DNA of 64,000 nt from JBOGOC01 sp050747525. GTDB lineage: Bacteria > Acidobacteriota > Polarisedimenticolia > JACPZX01 > DASXTC01. The stretch lies in NCBI GenBank assembly GCA_050747525.1, contig JBOGOC010000060.1, positions 62,001-126,000 of the forward strand, written 5' to 3'. This document shows, in pieces, positions 16,543 through 26,100 of this stretch. Below the pieces are notes generated by a model that did no database searches, had not been told where the DNA came from, and saw nothing but the letters and a program-made list of their open reading frames with translations. The first letter of the stretch is position 1, and every line of letters begins with the position of its first letter. The position numbers and the translations under genes are program-made.

Positions 16543-17876
16543 TCCATCAGGGAACGCTTTCGGGCGCCGCCGCCGCGTACGCGACGGGCGCGGCCGTGAT
16601 GGCGCTACCGTGGGTGGTGACCACGGCGGTGCTCGTGTCCCTTCCAGCTGTCATCGGCCGAGGCGTGGCTGACTTCACGACTGCCGAGACCGTGGTGAAC
16701 GTCGCCTACTCGGTCGCGCTGCTCGTGGACGGGCCACTCCAGATCGTCATTTCCCGCTACGCGGCGGATCGATTGTATGAAAGACGGCTTCGTGCGATCG
16801 CCGCGCCTTTTTGCCGCGGTCTCGGTGTGACCTTTGTGCTGTGCCACGTCACCGCAGCGCTCGCGCTCCTCGCCCTCGGCCTGCCGCCGGGCGCCGCCTT
16901 GTGGGGTGGAGCCCTCTCGGCAGCCGTCGGGGCGCAATGGACCGCCTTGTCCGTCGGCAACGGACTGTGCTCGCCCAGGCTCGTGCTCGGCGCCGTGGGA
17001 GCGGGAGCGGCACTGAGCTTCCTCCTGGCGGCGGCCCTCGTCGTCTTCACCGGGCTCGGCCTGCCGGGATACCTCTTCGGTCTGGTCTCGGGTCAGAGCC
17101 TCACGCTCGCGATCCTGCTCGTGGGCATCTTCCGGGCGCTGCCGGACAGCACCGACGAGAGCGCAAGGCTGCTGCCCGCGTTTCGGGACTACGCATCGCT
17201 CGCCGGCGCCGGGCTCGCCTTCAATGCATCGCTGTGGGTCGACAAGCTCGTCGTCTGGTGCCTGGTCGGCGGCGATACGGGCGGGCTGCACGCCGCGGCA
17301 TCGACCTTGGCCTGGTTCTCGACCATCCCGTGCCTGGCGTGGATTTTCGTAGAGGTGGAGACCACGTTTCACCGACGCTTTCGAGCCTTCTATCGGGCCT
17401 TGGAGGGCGGAGCATCGCTCCCCGAGCTTCGAAGCGGAGTTCGAACGCTTGCGGGCGAGGCGGCGCGTCTTCTGGGCGGCGCGGCCCGAGTGCAGGCGGG
17501 AGTGATTGTCTTCCTGCAGGTCGCCGCGGGTCCCCTGGCTCGGTGGCTGCGGCTGCCCGACGGCACGGTCACGCCGTTCCGGCTCCTCCTGATCGCGGCT
17601 GGCATGCAAGCCATTACGCTGCTCGGGCTCATTCTCCTTTACTACTTCGATCTTCGACGCGAAGCGCTGTTCGCCGCGGGAGTTCTCCTGGTCGCGGTCG
17701 CCGTTTGCACGATGGCGGCAGCGGAGTTGGGGCTGCCACCGAGCGTCGGAACGCTGCTGGGCTGCGCGGTGGGCGCGGTGGTGACATGCCACTGCGTCCA
17801 TCGCGGAGTGAACGCCGTGCTGCAGCATACGCTCCTCCGGCAGCCGTTGGGTGCCGAGCGGATAGACCCGGAATAG
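16509..17876 (+). CDS. pelG: PelG polysaccharide transporter/synthase membrane subunit
   Basis: The 455-residue integral membrane protein has about twelve hydrophobic segments and the typical PelG opening MAGIGWRLDRLIHQG. Hallmark stretches include VDGPLQIVISRYAADRLYE (about 77-95) and FNASLWVDKLVVWCLVGG (about 238-255). PelG belongs to the MOP flippase-like superfamily and pairs with PelF to move the growing chain across the inner membrane. The gene overlaps pelF by 34 bases, which suggests tight coupling. It is the last gene of the operon. No PelC-like lipoprotein gene follows. Confidence 0.93.
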   Translation: MAGIGWRLDRLIHQGTLSGAAAAYATGAAVMALPWVVTTAVLVSLPAVIGRGVADFTTAETVVNVAYSVALLVDGPLQIVISRYAADRLYERRLRAIAAPFCRGLGVTFVLCHVTAALALLALGLPPGAALWGGALSAAVGAQWTALSVGNGLCSPRLVLGAVGAGAALSFLLAAALVVFTGLGLPGYLFGLVSGQSLTLAILLVGIFRALPDSTDESARLLPAFRDYASLAGAGLAFNASLWVDKLVVWCLVGGDTGGLHAAASTLAWFSTIPCLAWIFVEVETTFHRRFRAFYRALEGGASLPELRSGVRTLAGEAARLLGGAARVQAGVIVFLQVAAGPLARWLRLPDGTVTPFRLLLIAAGMQAITLLGLILLYYFDLRREALFAAGVLLVAVAVCTMAAAELGLPPSVGTLLGCAVGAVVTCHCVHRGVNAVLQHTLLRQPLGAERIDPE

Positions 17877-17913
17877 GGGCCCCGCCGTCGTACGAACAGC
17901 CGAGCTTTGAAAG

Positions 17914-18681
17914 TCATGAATCTGGCCATGTCGGTGGAAGGTCTGGGACCTCGGCCAGGCGGCGCCCTTCAACAAGCGTCATCCGACCTATGAAAGCCAT
18001 GGCAGACAGCAAGTAGTTCAAATTTTCGAAGCTCATGGCCAACTCGTACGAGAAGTTGAACTGCTTGTCAGGCTTGGACAATTTCTGATAGATGTCGAAG
18101 GAAGGCTGATTCGGATGGACAAATTCGCTACCGAAGTCGTAATCAGACAGTAGCAAGTTCTGCCCTTCTGGACTCCCTCTCAGGAGATTATCGATATGCC
18201 TAGAAGCACCTCGGAGGACTTCGTTGATGTGATAGGGCTCCGGGTATGAGGGGCTTGTTTTCGCCATCAGCTTGTTGCCGGAAGTGAGCTTGTTAACCGC
18301 CTTGGCAAGAGCCTCAGGGCTTTTTTGGTCGATTCGCCTTTCGATCTCTCGCTGGGCAAAGATCAAGAAGGCAAGGGTCTCGTAGGATGCTCGCAGAAGT
18401 ACGAAGGCCGACAAGATGGCACCTTCATTGACGGAGCCGACCCCCATTCGGAAGAGATCCGCGCCGCGCATGAGACTCGCATTCGAGAGACCTCGACAGG
18501 AACGTGATAACTGCCGTACGTCGGTAACGCCAGCCTCAACTGAGTGAAAACTCAAAGAACCGAACCAGTTCATGACTTTATCAATACGTTCAGAGGCTGC
18601 CCTCAAGTCAGGGAAGCGATCCAAAATGTTCTGCACGACTCGGATAGAGTTCATCAACTGGCTACCGTCCTCAGAACGCAT
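17914..18681 (-). CDS. Hypothetical helical protein, low-GC
   Basis: The 255-residue protein is predicted mainly helical and has no signal peptide. A long central hydrophobic helix (AILSAFVLLRASYETLAFLI, about 108-127) is followed by basic and polar helices. The reading frame extends upstream, but I start it at the ATG at 18681 (MRSEDGSQLMNS) because GAGGAGG lies eight bases before it. The GC content is near 50 percent and codon use differs strongly from neighbours on both sides, so recent transfer is likely. The helix pattern resembles DUF5677-type or HEPN-like proteins, some of which act in toxin or abortive-infection systems, but I cannot confirm the family. No antitoxin or partner is visible next to it. 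Confidence 0.6.
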   Translation of the reverse strand: MRSEDGSQLMNSIRVVQNILDRFPDLRAASERIDKVMNWFGSLSFHSVEAGVTDVRQLSRSCRGLSNASLMRGADLFRMGVGSVNEGAILSAFVLLRASYETLAFLIFAQREIERRIDQKSPEALAKAVNKLTSGNKLMAKTSPSYPEPYHINEVLRGASRHIDNLLRGSPEGQNLLLSDYDFGSEFVHPNQPSFDIYQKLSKPDKQFNFSYELAMSFENLNYLLSAMAFIGRMTLVEGRRLAEVPDLPPTWPDS

Positions 18682-18689
18682 CGAAGCCC

Positions 18690-18867
18690 CCTCCTCGCGC
18701 CCAGCGGCGTGGTCGATGACGAGAATCCCGCGCACCGTCTTATCGACGATCGCCAGCGCCGGCCTGTGCGCCCCGTAGCGGGCGACGCCCTCGCGGCCGT
18801 CGGGGGCCTCCAGGACGCGGTAGCCCTCGGATTCGAGGGCGAGGCACAGGACCTTGTCCGTGCCCCT
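18690..18867 (-). pseudogene. Fragment of a response-regulator receiver domain
   Basis: Directly upstream of the low-GC gene and in the same frame, the minus strand encodes about 55 residues that read like the middle of a receiver domain: LALESEGYRVLEAPDGREGV, then HRPALAIVDKTVRGI. The start of the domain, the acidic pair and the last third are missing, and the aspartate context is altered. GC content here is high, like the rest of the genome. It looks like a chromosomal gene cut by insertion of the low-GC gene. It could alternatively be the real N-terminus of a fused 349-residue protein. Confidence 0.45.
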
Positions 18868-19187
18868 AATCTGCGCAGGGGTGGTTGAAGAATTCTTGAA
18901 TGAGGCTTGGGTGGAAAACGGTACGGGATCCATGCAGAGGGTATCTACATGTATCCAATACACTTAGGGCATGGATGCGTTCTTAGCGCGAACCTGGTGC
19001 GCTCGCGCCTCTAACCGCCGGCGATCCGCCACGATGCTCACGGCCACTGATCTATCGCGCCGAGAGGCTTGCGGATGACCGCCCTTTTGGAGAGCTGCCG
19101 CGTTGATGGTACGATAGGCTTCCTCCTGCCCGGGGGAGCCCCGTCCCCTGTTCTCTGAAGACACCAGAAACCGCCGCCGGACGCGCC

Positions 19188-19400
19188 ATGAAACGCACCG
19201 GCTACCTGGGCGTCGATGTCTACCTCCGCCGACGCGGTGTAGATGAGAGATTCAGGCTTCTCGTGTCGGAGATCTCCACAGGCGAGCAAGACGCCCTGAG
19301 CCTTGCTCTTGAGGTGGTCAGCAAAATGCGAGTCGATTTCCCTGAGTACGAGTTCCTGCTACTGATCGTAGGTCGCGGGGGGCAACCGCCCAGGAAGTGA
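19188..19400 (+). CDS. Small hypothetical protein
   Basis: A 70-codon frame (MKRTGYLGVDVYLRRRGVDE and onward) is predicted as a beta-strand pair and a helix, with a hydrophobic end (YEFLLLIVGRG). No good ribosome site is visible. The surrounding 2 kb is full of gene fragments, so this may also be a relic. No family is recognised. Confidence 0.25.
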   Translation: MKRTGYLGVDVYLRRRGVDERFRLLVSEISTGEQDALSLALEVVSKMRVDFPEYEFLLLIVGRGGQPPRK

Positions 19401-19417
19401 GCCAAGACGGCGCAGCC

Positions 19418-19641
19418 TCATTTCTGCAGGACCTTGACGATCTCCTAGACCTTGATCGACTTCTTCTCAGCGTTCCTTGTGGCCAGGATCTCGAACTGCT
19501 CGCTCTCGTGACCCCACAGCGCATCGGGATTGTCGACTCGCCAGAGTTCCTTGTCTTCTGTCACGAAGACCATGCCGCCCGGCTTCCAAGCCGAGTTGAC
19601 GTGCTCGGCACCCGCGATGCATTTGCGGACGCAGGCCGCGC
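19418..19641 (-). pseudogene. Decayed DUF5818-like gene, C-terminal part
   Basis: The minus strand encodes AACVRKCIAGAEH, then VFVTEDKELWRVDNPDALWG and EQFEILATRNAEKKSIKV. This closely follows the pattern of DUF5818 proteins common in Acidobacteria (Cys-rich start, 'FVTEDGKVYKIDNPDALKGH', 'VTGT...IKV'). A TAG at 19445-19447 interrupts the frame. Beyond it, EIVKVLQK and a TGA continue in frame as a plausible natural end. No start codon or signal peptide joins this piece upstream. I read it as a broken remnant. Confidence 0.5.
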
Positions 19642-19815
19642 CACCGGTGCTGGTGAACGGGCTCCACGTCAACGGCACGACGCTCGGGCTCAGGCAGGTG
19701 ATCGAATACGGCCGTCGTCGACGGCCCGAACACCTTCGAAGTCGTCGCGGTCGACGAGGCGGGAAACAGGTCCGAGCCGGTTTCAGCCACCTTCGACCTG
19801 ATGTTCTGCCACTAG
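19640..19815 (+). pseudogene. Decayed fibronectin-III-like C-terminal fragment
   Basis: From 19708 the plus strand reads TAVVDGPNTFEVVAVDEAGN and then RSEPVSATFDLMFCH before a TAG at 19813. This is the typical last strand set of an Fn3-like domain ('VVAVDEAGNRSEPS'). A TGA at 19699 closes this frame upstream. The preceding strand (VLVNGLHVNGTTLGL) is in another frame, so a frameshift lies near 19690-19705. It is the remnant of a secreted Fn3-type protein whose main part is gone. A strong hairpin follows 15 bases later. Confidence 0.45.
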
Positions 19816-19829
19816 CAGTCTCCTGGGAA

Positions 19830-19866
19830 CCCCCCTCGAGGGGATCGACCAACTCCTCGAGGGGGG
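19830..19866 (+). terminator. 12-bp perfect hairpin
   Basis: The arms CCCCCCTCGAGG (19830-19841) and CCTCGAGGGGGG (19855-19866) pair perfectly around a 13-base loop. The hairpin lies just after the stop of the Fn3-like fragment, so it is probably that gene's old terminator. There is no T run. Confidence 0.6.
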
Positions 19867-20021
19867 CGATTCGCGCGGCATGCGGCCAGGCGTCACTTGA
19901 GAAGTGCCGTCGGCTTAAGTCGCACCCCAGGTGGTCGGAGGTAGGAGACTACTGCACCGACTCGAACATGAAGCTTCGTCCGAAGGAAAGCGCCGGTAAC
20001 AGGATCGGCATTGGCCGCGGG

Positions 20022-21218
20022 TCACTTCCCGAGCACTTCCTCGAGCCGCGATTCCAGCTCCGGCACCGACGTGTAGATCCCCTCAAGGCGCCCCTCGGGA
20101 TTGACAAGATACATAGCGCCGCTCCCTCGCTCGCGATAGAGGCGTCCGACGGGATCCTCCCAGACCTTTCTTCCGCTGAACGAGGTGGGCCAGGTCTGGG
20201 CGTGCCGGCGGCGGAACGACTCCATGGCGGCGCGGTCCGTGTCGTAGGAGATCCCCAGGATCTCGAGCATTGCGGGCGCTCCGCGCTCGTAGATCCGCCG
20301 CAGTCCCTCGGCCTGCCCTTCGCACGTGCCGCACCAGGAGGACCAGAAATAGACGAGGACGTGCCGGCCGCGCAAGCGCGAGAGGCTGACGAGGTGACCG
20401 GACGTGTCGGTGAACGAGAAGTCCGGCGCCGGCTGCCCGATCGCCGGCGGGGGTTGCGGCTCATCGCCGGGCCCCAGGGTGCGCATGGTCAGCGAGCGGC
20501 CTTCCGGATCCACCTCCACGACCTCGTACTTCGTGCCGCCCCAGGAAAAGGGGACCGAGAACGATCCGAACTCGGGGGACATCTGATCCACCTCGATGTT
20601 TCCGTCATCGTCGAGATCGACGAAGACACCGTCCATCAACCCTCGCGTGTAGAGCCCGTCCCTGTCGCCGTCCAGCAGGAAGGCGTGATGCCGCTTCCCC
20701 TCGAGCACGACAGTCCCCATCATCGCGAAGACCGACTGCACGCGGGAGGCCGGTCCGGGCGCTCCCGGCCGTTCGGGCTCCAGGACGATCCTGAGCTTCC
20801 AGTCGATCGGCGTCTGTCGCGCGGCGAGAGAGGCGCTCCAGCGAAGGTCCACGAGAACGGATCGAGCCTCGTCACCGGAAGGGTGACGAGCCAGCGACAG
20901 AGGGTTTTCGTCGTCGAGTCGGCCGTCGAGATCGGTGTCGCACCAGACGCGTGTGGCCACCCCTTGCCGGTACTCGGCCATGAAGGGGACGAAGCGATCC
21001 GAATTCAGCGAGGCAACATCCTCGGGGAGCCGCCGCGAGATCTGCCCGTACCATGCTTCGCCCTTCACCGCGGGCGATCCCACGAGGCCGGGGGGCGGCG
21101 AGGCCTGCATGAAGGACCTGTTGTGCTCGATGTTGCCGACCTGCCTGACGAAGGAGACGGTCACGCCGGCATGGGCGGCCGCGTGAAACACGAGGAGGAA
21201 GTGAAGGAGGGAGATCAT
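20022..21218 (-). CDS. Secreted protein with C-terminal TlpA-like thioredoxin domain
   Basis: The 398-residue protein has a short signal peptide (ISLLHFLLVFHAAAHA). A beta-rich N-terminal region of about 250 residues has Asp-rich, calcium-loop-like motifs (DTDLDGRLDDENP, then DLDDDGNIEVDQ). A thioredoxin-like domain (about 265-398) carries the redox motif WCGTC in VYFWSSWCGTCEGQ and the cis-Pro region near AMYLVNPEG. TlpA/ResA-type domains reduce or form disulfides in the periplasm. The small Cys-rich protein encoded 62 bases upstream on the same strand is a possible substrate. The start has no strong ribosome site, so the exact N-terminus is uncertain. Confidence 0.82.
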   Translation of the reverse strand: MISLLHFLLVFHAAAHAGVTVSFVRQVGNIEHNRSFMQASPPPGLVGSPAVKGEAWYGQISRRLPEDVASLNSDRFVPFMAEYRQGVATRVWCDTDLDGRLDDENPLSLARHPSGDEARSVLVDLRWSASLAARQTPIDWKLRIVLEPERPGAPGPASRVQSVFAMMGTVVLEGKRHHAFLLDGDRDGLYTRGLMDGVFVDLDDDGNIEVDQMSPEFGSFSVPFSWGGTKYEVVEVDPEGRSLTMRTLGPGDEPQPPPAIGQPAPDFSFTDTSGHLVSLSRLRGRHVLVYFWSSWCGTCEGQAEGLRRIYERGAPAMLEILGISYDTDRAAMESFRRRHAQTWPTSFSGRKVWEDPVGRLYRERGSGAMYLVNPEGRLEGIYTSVPELESRLEEVLGK

Positions 21219-21280
21219 GATCGTGATGGGCCCGGGGAGGCGACGAGAGCCGTCTCCCCGGCGCCCACGCTGTCAGCCCT

Positions 21281-21583
21281 CTAGGTCCTGTAGCAGATGG
21301 TCCCGAACTCGTCCACGAAACACCTGCACGGACCCGGAACCGGGCCGCAGTGCTGTCCCGTCCGGCTGCACTGGCTCGAGAAGGCCGAACAGGGAACCCT
21401 CTCGGCGGGCGCGGTGGCGTTGATCGGCGACGCCGCCACGTACGGATCGCTTGCCGCGATCTCCGTGGTGAGCGCCGGCGTGGTGGTCGACGTGTTCACG
21501 ACCGGCTGCTGCGTCGCGGCGGCGGCGATGCCGACGGCGGACATCACCAGCATTGCAAACACGAACATCCTGCGCGATTTCAT
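21281..21583 (-). CDS. Small secreted Cys-rich protein
   Basis: The 100-residue protein starts at the ATG at 21583 with AAAGGAG upstream. It has a clear signal peptide (MKSRRMFVFAMLVMSAVGIA, cut near AAA-TQQ) and a Thr/Ala-rich stretch. A C-terminal knot of six cysteines is spaced as CSAFSSQC, HCGPVPGPCRC and ICYRT. The cysteine spacing suggests three disulfides. The likely operon partner, immediately downstream, is the TlpA-like redoxin, which could form or edit them. No family is recognised, and the gene is too small to infer a function. Confidence 0.65.
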   Translation of the reverse strand: MKSRRMFVFAMLVMSAVGIAAAATQQPVVNTSTTTPALTTEIAASDPYVAASPINATAPAERVPCSAFSSQCSRTGQHCGPVPGPCRCFVDEFGTICYRT

Positions 21584-21725
21584 AGCGTTCTCCTTTGGAT
21601 GTGGGACGCACGTTTGCAGCCGGGCCCGGCCGTCCTTCGGTTGCAGGGTGTTAGTGTCGCGATCCGTACCAAGGTTACAGGTTTCGACGTGAGGTACCGT
21701 CAGCCTTGTCCGAACCCGGGATTCA

Positions 21726-23099
21726 TCAATCCGGACGCTTGTGGACGCGTCCGTGGCGCACCACCAGATCGACGTCCTGCAGCAGGTTGATGTAGCGCAG
21801 CACGTCGCCGCGCACCGCGATGATGTCGGCGTATTTCCCTTCGGCAATGGAGCCCGAGTCCTTGTCCACTTTCATGGCCGTCGCGGGCCAGATGGTCGCG
21901 GCGCGGATCGCGGTCATGGAGTCGACGCCCAGAAGGCTCACCCAGGCGTCCAGCTCCCGCCAAGTGGAGGAGCTGTGGAACTTCATCGGGATCCCGCTGT
22001 CGGTTCCCGTCAGCAGCACCACGCCCGACTCGCGAAGCTGCTGGAACTTGCGGGCCAGCGTGGGGCGGCGCTGCGGTGTGATGCGGAAGTAGCTGAGCCG
22101 ATCGGGATGGGCGATGGACTTGCGGATGTCGTCCACGATGTCCCTCGGCATGTCCAGCAGCCATGCGGGATCGTCGAGCTGCTCGGGATTCAGGAGCAGG
22201 GACTCGTAGTTGAACAGCCCTTCGATGGTCGGCGTCCAGTAGAGAGGCCCGCGGCTCATGTCCGCAGTGCGGGCGCGCAGCAGCGTGATGACGTCGTCCG
22301 GATACTCCGGGGCGGTGGCCAGGCCGGTGTGCTCGAAGCAGTCCGCGCCCGCCACCAGTCCACGGCGGATTTCCTCGGGACGGTGAGAGTGGGCCACCAC
22401 CGGAAGCCCGCGCGCATGGGCCGTGCTCACCACGGCCTGCACCTCCTCCATCGTCATCTGGTCCTGATCGACCATCTTGATGACGTTGACGCCCGCGTCG
22501 GCCAGCTTCGTCACCTTGCCGCGGGCGTCGTCAACCCCCGTCACCCCCCAGCGGAACAGCTCGGTGCCCGGGTAGGGCTCGTGCTGGATGAAGGGGCCCG
22601 AGACGTAGAGCGTCGGTCCCGGGATCTTCCCCGCGGCCACGGCGTCGCGCACCTTGATGCTGGCTTCGAGCGGCCCACCGAGATCCCGGGCGCTGGTGAC
22701 CCCGGCCATCAGGAGCTGGTGGGCGGAGGCGGGCATGATCTCCTTCTCGAAGCGTGCCGGGTAGGTCCTGTCCCAGTGCTCGTAGTCGGCATGCCCGTTG
22801 ATCATGAGGTGGACGTGCATGTCCCACAGGCCAGGCAGGACGCTCATCCCTTCGGTGGAGAGCGTCTTGTAGCCGGCGGGCACCGGCAGGTTCTCCACCG
22901 TGCCGATAGCCTTGATACGCTCCCCTTCGATCAGGATCACGCTGTTGGCGATCGGCGGTCCCCCATGGCCGTCGATCAGGCGTCCTCCTGTCAGCGCCAG
23001 CTTCGCCTGCTCCGCCGCTGCGATACCGCCCGCAGCCAGCAGCAGGCCGCAGAGCGCCGTCCCCAGCGCGTGTCTGCAGAGTCGAGCCCCCAGTCCCAT
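21726..23099 (-). CDS. Secreted amidohydrolase (imidazolonepropionase-like)
   Basis: The 457-residue metallo-hydrolase has a signal peptide (about 8-28). The amidohydrolase layout includes a small beta domain (ALTGGRLIDGHGG), the first metal motif HVHL in LWDMHVHLMING (about 94-97), a lysine in VNVIKMVDQD that may be the carboxylated ligand, PVVAHSHRPEEI with the third histidine (about 222-226), a His in FEHTGLA, and the catalytic Asp in LLTGTDSGIPM (about 362). The C-terminal beta domain has GSIAEGKYADIIAV. Family members hydrolyse prolyl dipeptides, organophosphates or cyclic amides; the substrate here is open. Transcription from the large protease gene upstream is probably stopped by the hairpin at 23165-23193. 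Confidence 0.87.
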   Translation of the reverse strand: MGLGARLCRHALGTALCGLLLAAGGIAAAEQAKLALTGGRLIDGHGGPPIANSVILIEGERIKAIGTVENLPVPAGYKTLSTEGMSVLPGLWDMHVHLMINGHADYEHWDRTYPARFEKEIMPASAHQLLMAGVTSARDLGGPLEASIKVRDAVAAGKIPGPTLYVSGPFIQHEPYPGTELFRWGVTGVDDARGKVTKLADAGVNVIKMVDQDQMTMEEVQAVVSTAHARGLPVVAHSHRPEEIRRGLVAGADCFEHTGLATAPEYPDDVITLLRARTADMSRGPLYWTPTIEGLFNYESLLLNPEQLDDPAWLLDMPRDIVDDIRKSIAHPDRLSYFRITPQRRPTLARKFQQLRESGVVLLTGTDSGIPMKFHSSSTWRELDAWVSLLGVDSMTAIRAATIWPATAMKVDKDSGSIAEGKYADIIAVRGDVLRYINLLQDVDLVVRHGRVHKRPD

Positions 23100-23164
23100 A
23101 CGATCGCCCTCCTGCGCGCATGATGCTGCAGGAGCTCGTGCGGCGCAACGCTGTTTGCAGGAGT

Positions 23165-23193
23165 CCGGGCCCGTGGGCTCTCCACGGGCCCGG
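23165..23193 (-). terminator. 12-bp perfect hairpin after the large protease gene
   Basis: The arms CCGGGCCCGTGG (23165-23176) and CCACGGGCCCGG (23182-23193) form a perfect stem with a five-base loop. The hairpin sits five bases after the stop of the 1,898-residue gene on the minus strand. It has no T run but is very stable. Confidence 0.75.
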
Positions 23194-23198
23194 AAAGC

Positions 23199-26100
23199 TC
23201 AGAAGCAGAGCACCTCCTGGAAGCCGCTGCACAGGGTGACGATCTGCCCGGTGGCGAGTCCCGACGGGTTGCCCAGATCGTCAAGCACGCGCAGCGCGAA
23301 GTAATGCGGCGTGCAGCTCGGCATCGACTGGAAATCGGCGCATTCCATCATCCCGGCGGGGCCGGGGGGACCCTTCGGGACGATGGTGGCCTGAGCGAAG
23401 TTCGACTCGTCGATCGGAGACGACGACCTGCGCAGATCATAGGTGGAGGCCGTCCCGGTCGATCCGTCGTCGCCCGGCGCCGTCCAGGCCACCACGATCG
23501 TGGTGCGCCCGGCGTCCAGAACGAGCGACGGCGTGGCGGGGGGCGTCACGTCGGGCTGGGAGATCGCGTAGCGCAGATCGCCGCCGGCCGTGTCGAAATA
23601 GGCGATCCGCTTGTTGCCTCCGGAATCCACGGCGAGCGCCGTGGCCGCGGGGGTGGGTCCCGAGACGTCCACGGCATCGAGCCGCCAGGCGGTCCCGGTC
23701 CACTCGGCGAGCTTGACGATGCCGTTCGCCAGGTAGCTGATGCGCGGGCGGGAGGATGAGTCGAGCGCGATGGAGCTCCAGTTCCCGACGTCTCCGCCCG
23801 TCGCGTCCACGACCTCGACGCTCCACGCGCCGCCGATCTTCTTCGCCATCCGCAGGCTCCGGGTGCCGGCTTCGTAGAAGCTGATCCGCGGGTTTCCCTG
23901 GGAATCCATGGCGATCGAGCTGGTGGTGGCGCCGCCCGATCCCGGAACCGCCTCGTCCGTCCAGGTGAAGGAGCCGAACGTGCCCGAGGCGCTGAGATAC
24001 CGGAGCTGCGTGGGGTTTGCCGTGTGCAGGAAGTAGGAGATGCGGGGCAGGTTGCCGTGCATGCGCAGCGACGGGCTGGCCCCGGTGAGGCTTCTGATCT
24101 GCGACCAGACGCCTCCCGACTTGGCGAAGACCTTCACCTTGGTGCTCGCGCAGTCCTGGATGGCGATGAAGGGCCTGTCCGCCGTGTCGAACCCGAGCGA
24201 CGTGGGGAGCGTGCAGTTGGTGTTCGCGACGTCCTCCCGGGTCCATACGCTTCCCGTCTTGAAGGCATACCGTAGATAAGTCCTCGTCCCGTCCATGTAC
24301 GAGATGCGGGGACTGCCGTCGCCCCCGAAGGCCAGGGACGTGTACCAGCCCGTCGAGTTGACGGCGTCCACGGTCTCGATGCTCCAGGTCGCCCCCGTCC
24401 TCAGCGCGAACTTGAGGTCGCCGTTGGTCCGGTCCACGTAGGCGATGCCGGTGCGCCCCCACGGATCGAGGGCGATGGAGGCGAACTCGCCCGTGACCGG
24501 GGGCGACGCGTCCACGGTGGTGACGAGCCAGGGATCGTGCTGGATCTTCAAGTACGCCCCGGTCTGCGCGAAGGAGGCCGGCGGACCGACGCGGTCGATC
24601 CGGAGGCGGCCCTGCACGGTCGTCGCGTCCGCGGGCACGGTGATCGGCACATCCTGGAGCGAGGTGGACGACACCAGCGTCGTGTACGTCTCTCCCGCGT
24701 CCAGCGAGAGGCTGACGCTGATGGGACCCTGCCCGGTCCAGCTCACGGTCCGGGCGGAGCCGGGCTGCCAGGACTCGCCCCCGACGGGCGAAATCAGCCC
24801 GAGGGGGACCGGCTGCGACTCGTCAAAGACGACAATGGGTGTCGTCTGGGGCCAGGGTCCGGCTCCAATCTGCCCGTACAGGTTCTTCCCCCAGCCGTAG
24901 ATCAGGCCGGCCGCGTTGCGCGCGAGCGAGTGGTCCTCGCCGGCCGCGACCTCCACGATGCTCGACAGCCCCGCGATCTGCTGGGGCGTGCTGCGGTGCG
25001 TCGTGGTGCCGTCCCCGAGCTGGCCGGCGACGTTCTGCCCGAAGCTCCAGACGGACCCATCGCCGCGAAGCGCCAGCGTGAAGGCGGAGCCCGCCGCGAT
25101 CCGGGAGACGCCGGTCAGTCCGGTGACGCTCACCGGGGTCGTGCGCTCGACCGTGGTCCCGTCACCCAGCTGGCCGAAGAAATTGTGACCCCAGCCCTTG
25201 CTGGTCCCGTCCGCCAGGACGGTCATGGTGAAGTAGGCGCCGCACGAGACGCGCGTGACCCCGGTCAGGCCGGGAACGGGGCCGGGGGTGGGCCGATCGG
25301 TGTGCGTGCCGTCACCCAGCTCTCCTTCCGCGTTCCGGCCCCAGGTCCAGACGGTCCCGTCGCTCTTCAGCGCGACGCTGTGATAGAAGCCGGCGGCGAG
25401 CGCCGTCACGCCCGAAAGGCCGGGCACCTGGAAGGGCGCATGCCGATCCGTGGTGCCGCCGTCGCCGAGCTGACCGCCGTCGTTGTCTCCCCACGCCCAG
25501 ACCGTCCCGTCGCTCTTGAGCGCGAGCGAGTGGCTGGCGCCGGAGGCGAGAGCCACGATCCCCGACAGGCCGGGGACCTCGCCGGGGACGTTGCGCGGTG
25601 TGGTGGTGCCGTCCCCGAGCTGCCCCTGAGCGTTGTCTCCCCAGGCCCAGACGGTGCCGTCGTTCTCGAGCGCGACCGAGTGGAAGACGCCGGCCCCCAC
25701 CTCGAGGATGCCGGTGAGCGATCCGGATCGCACGGGCCCGTTGCGGTTGGTGAGCGTCCCATCGCCGAGCTGTCCGGTGGTGTTGATCCCCCAGGCCCAG
25801 ACGACTCCGTTGGCGCCCGACGAAAGGCTGTGGCCGTATCCGGCTTCGAGAGTCGTCGGCGGGGCGGTCACGTTCACCACGGCGCTCCCCGAGCCTGACC
25901 GGAACGTACTCGTGGCGGTCACGCTCACGTCATAGGGGCCACTCGCGGCCGTCACCGGGGACGTGGCCGTGAAGGGGACCTGGGCCGAGGCGCCCGGCGC
26001 CACGGTCACCGGCGAAGCCAGAGACGAGCCCCAGCCGGCCGGCACCGAGGCCGACAAGGCGAATGACACCGGACCGCAGGTCGATCCGATGTCGTTGTTC

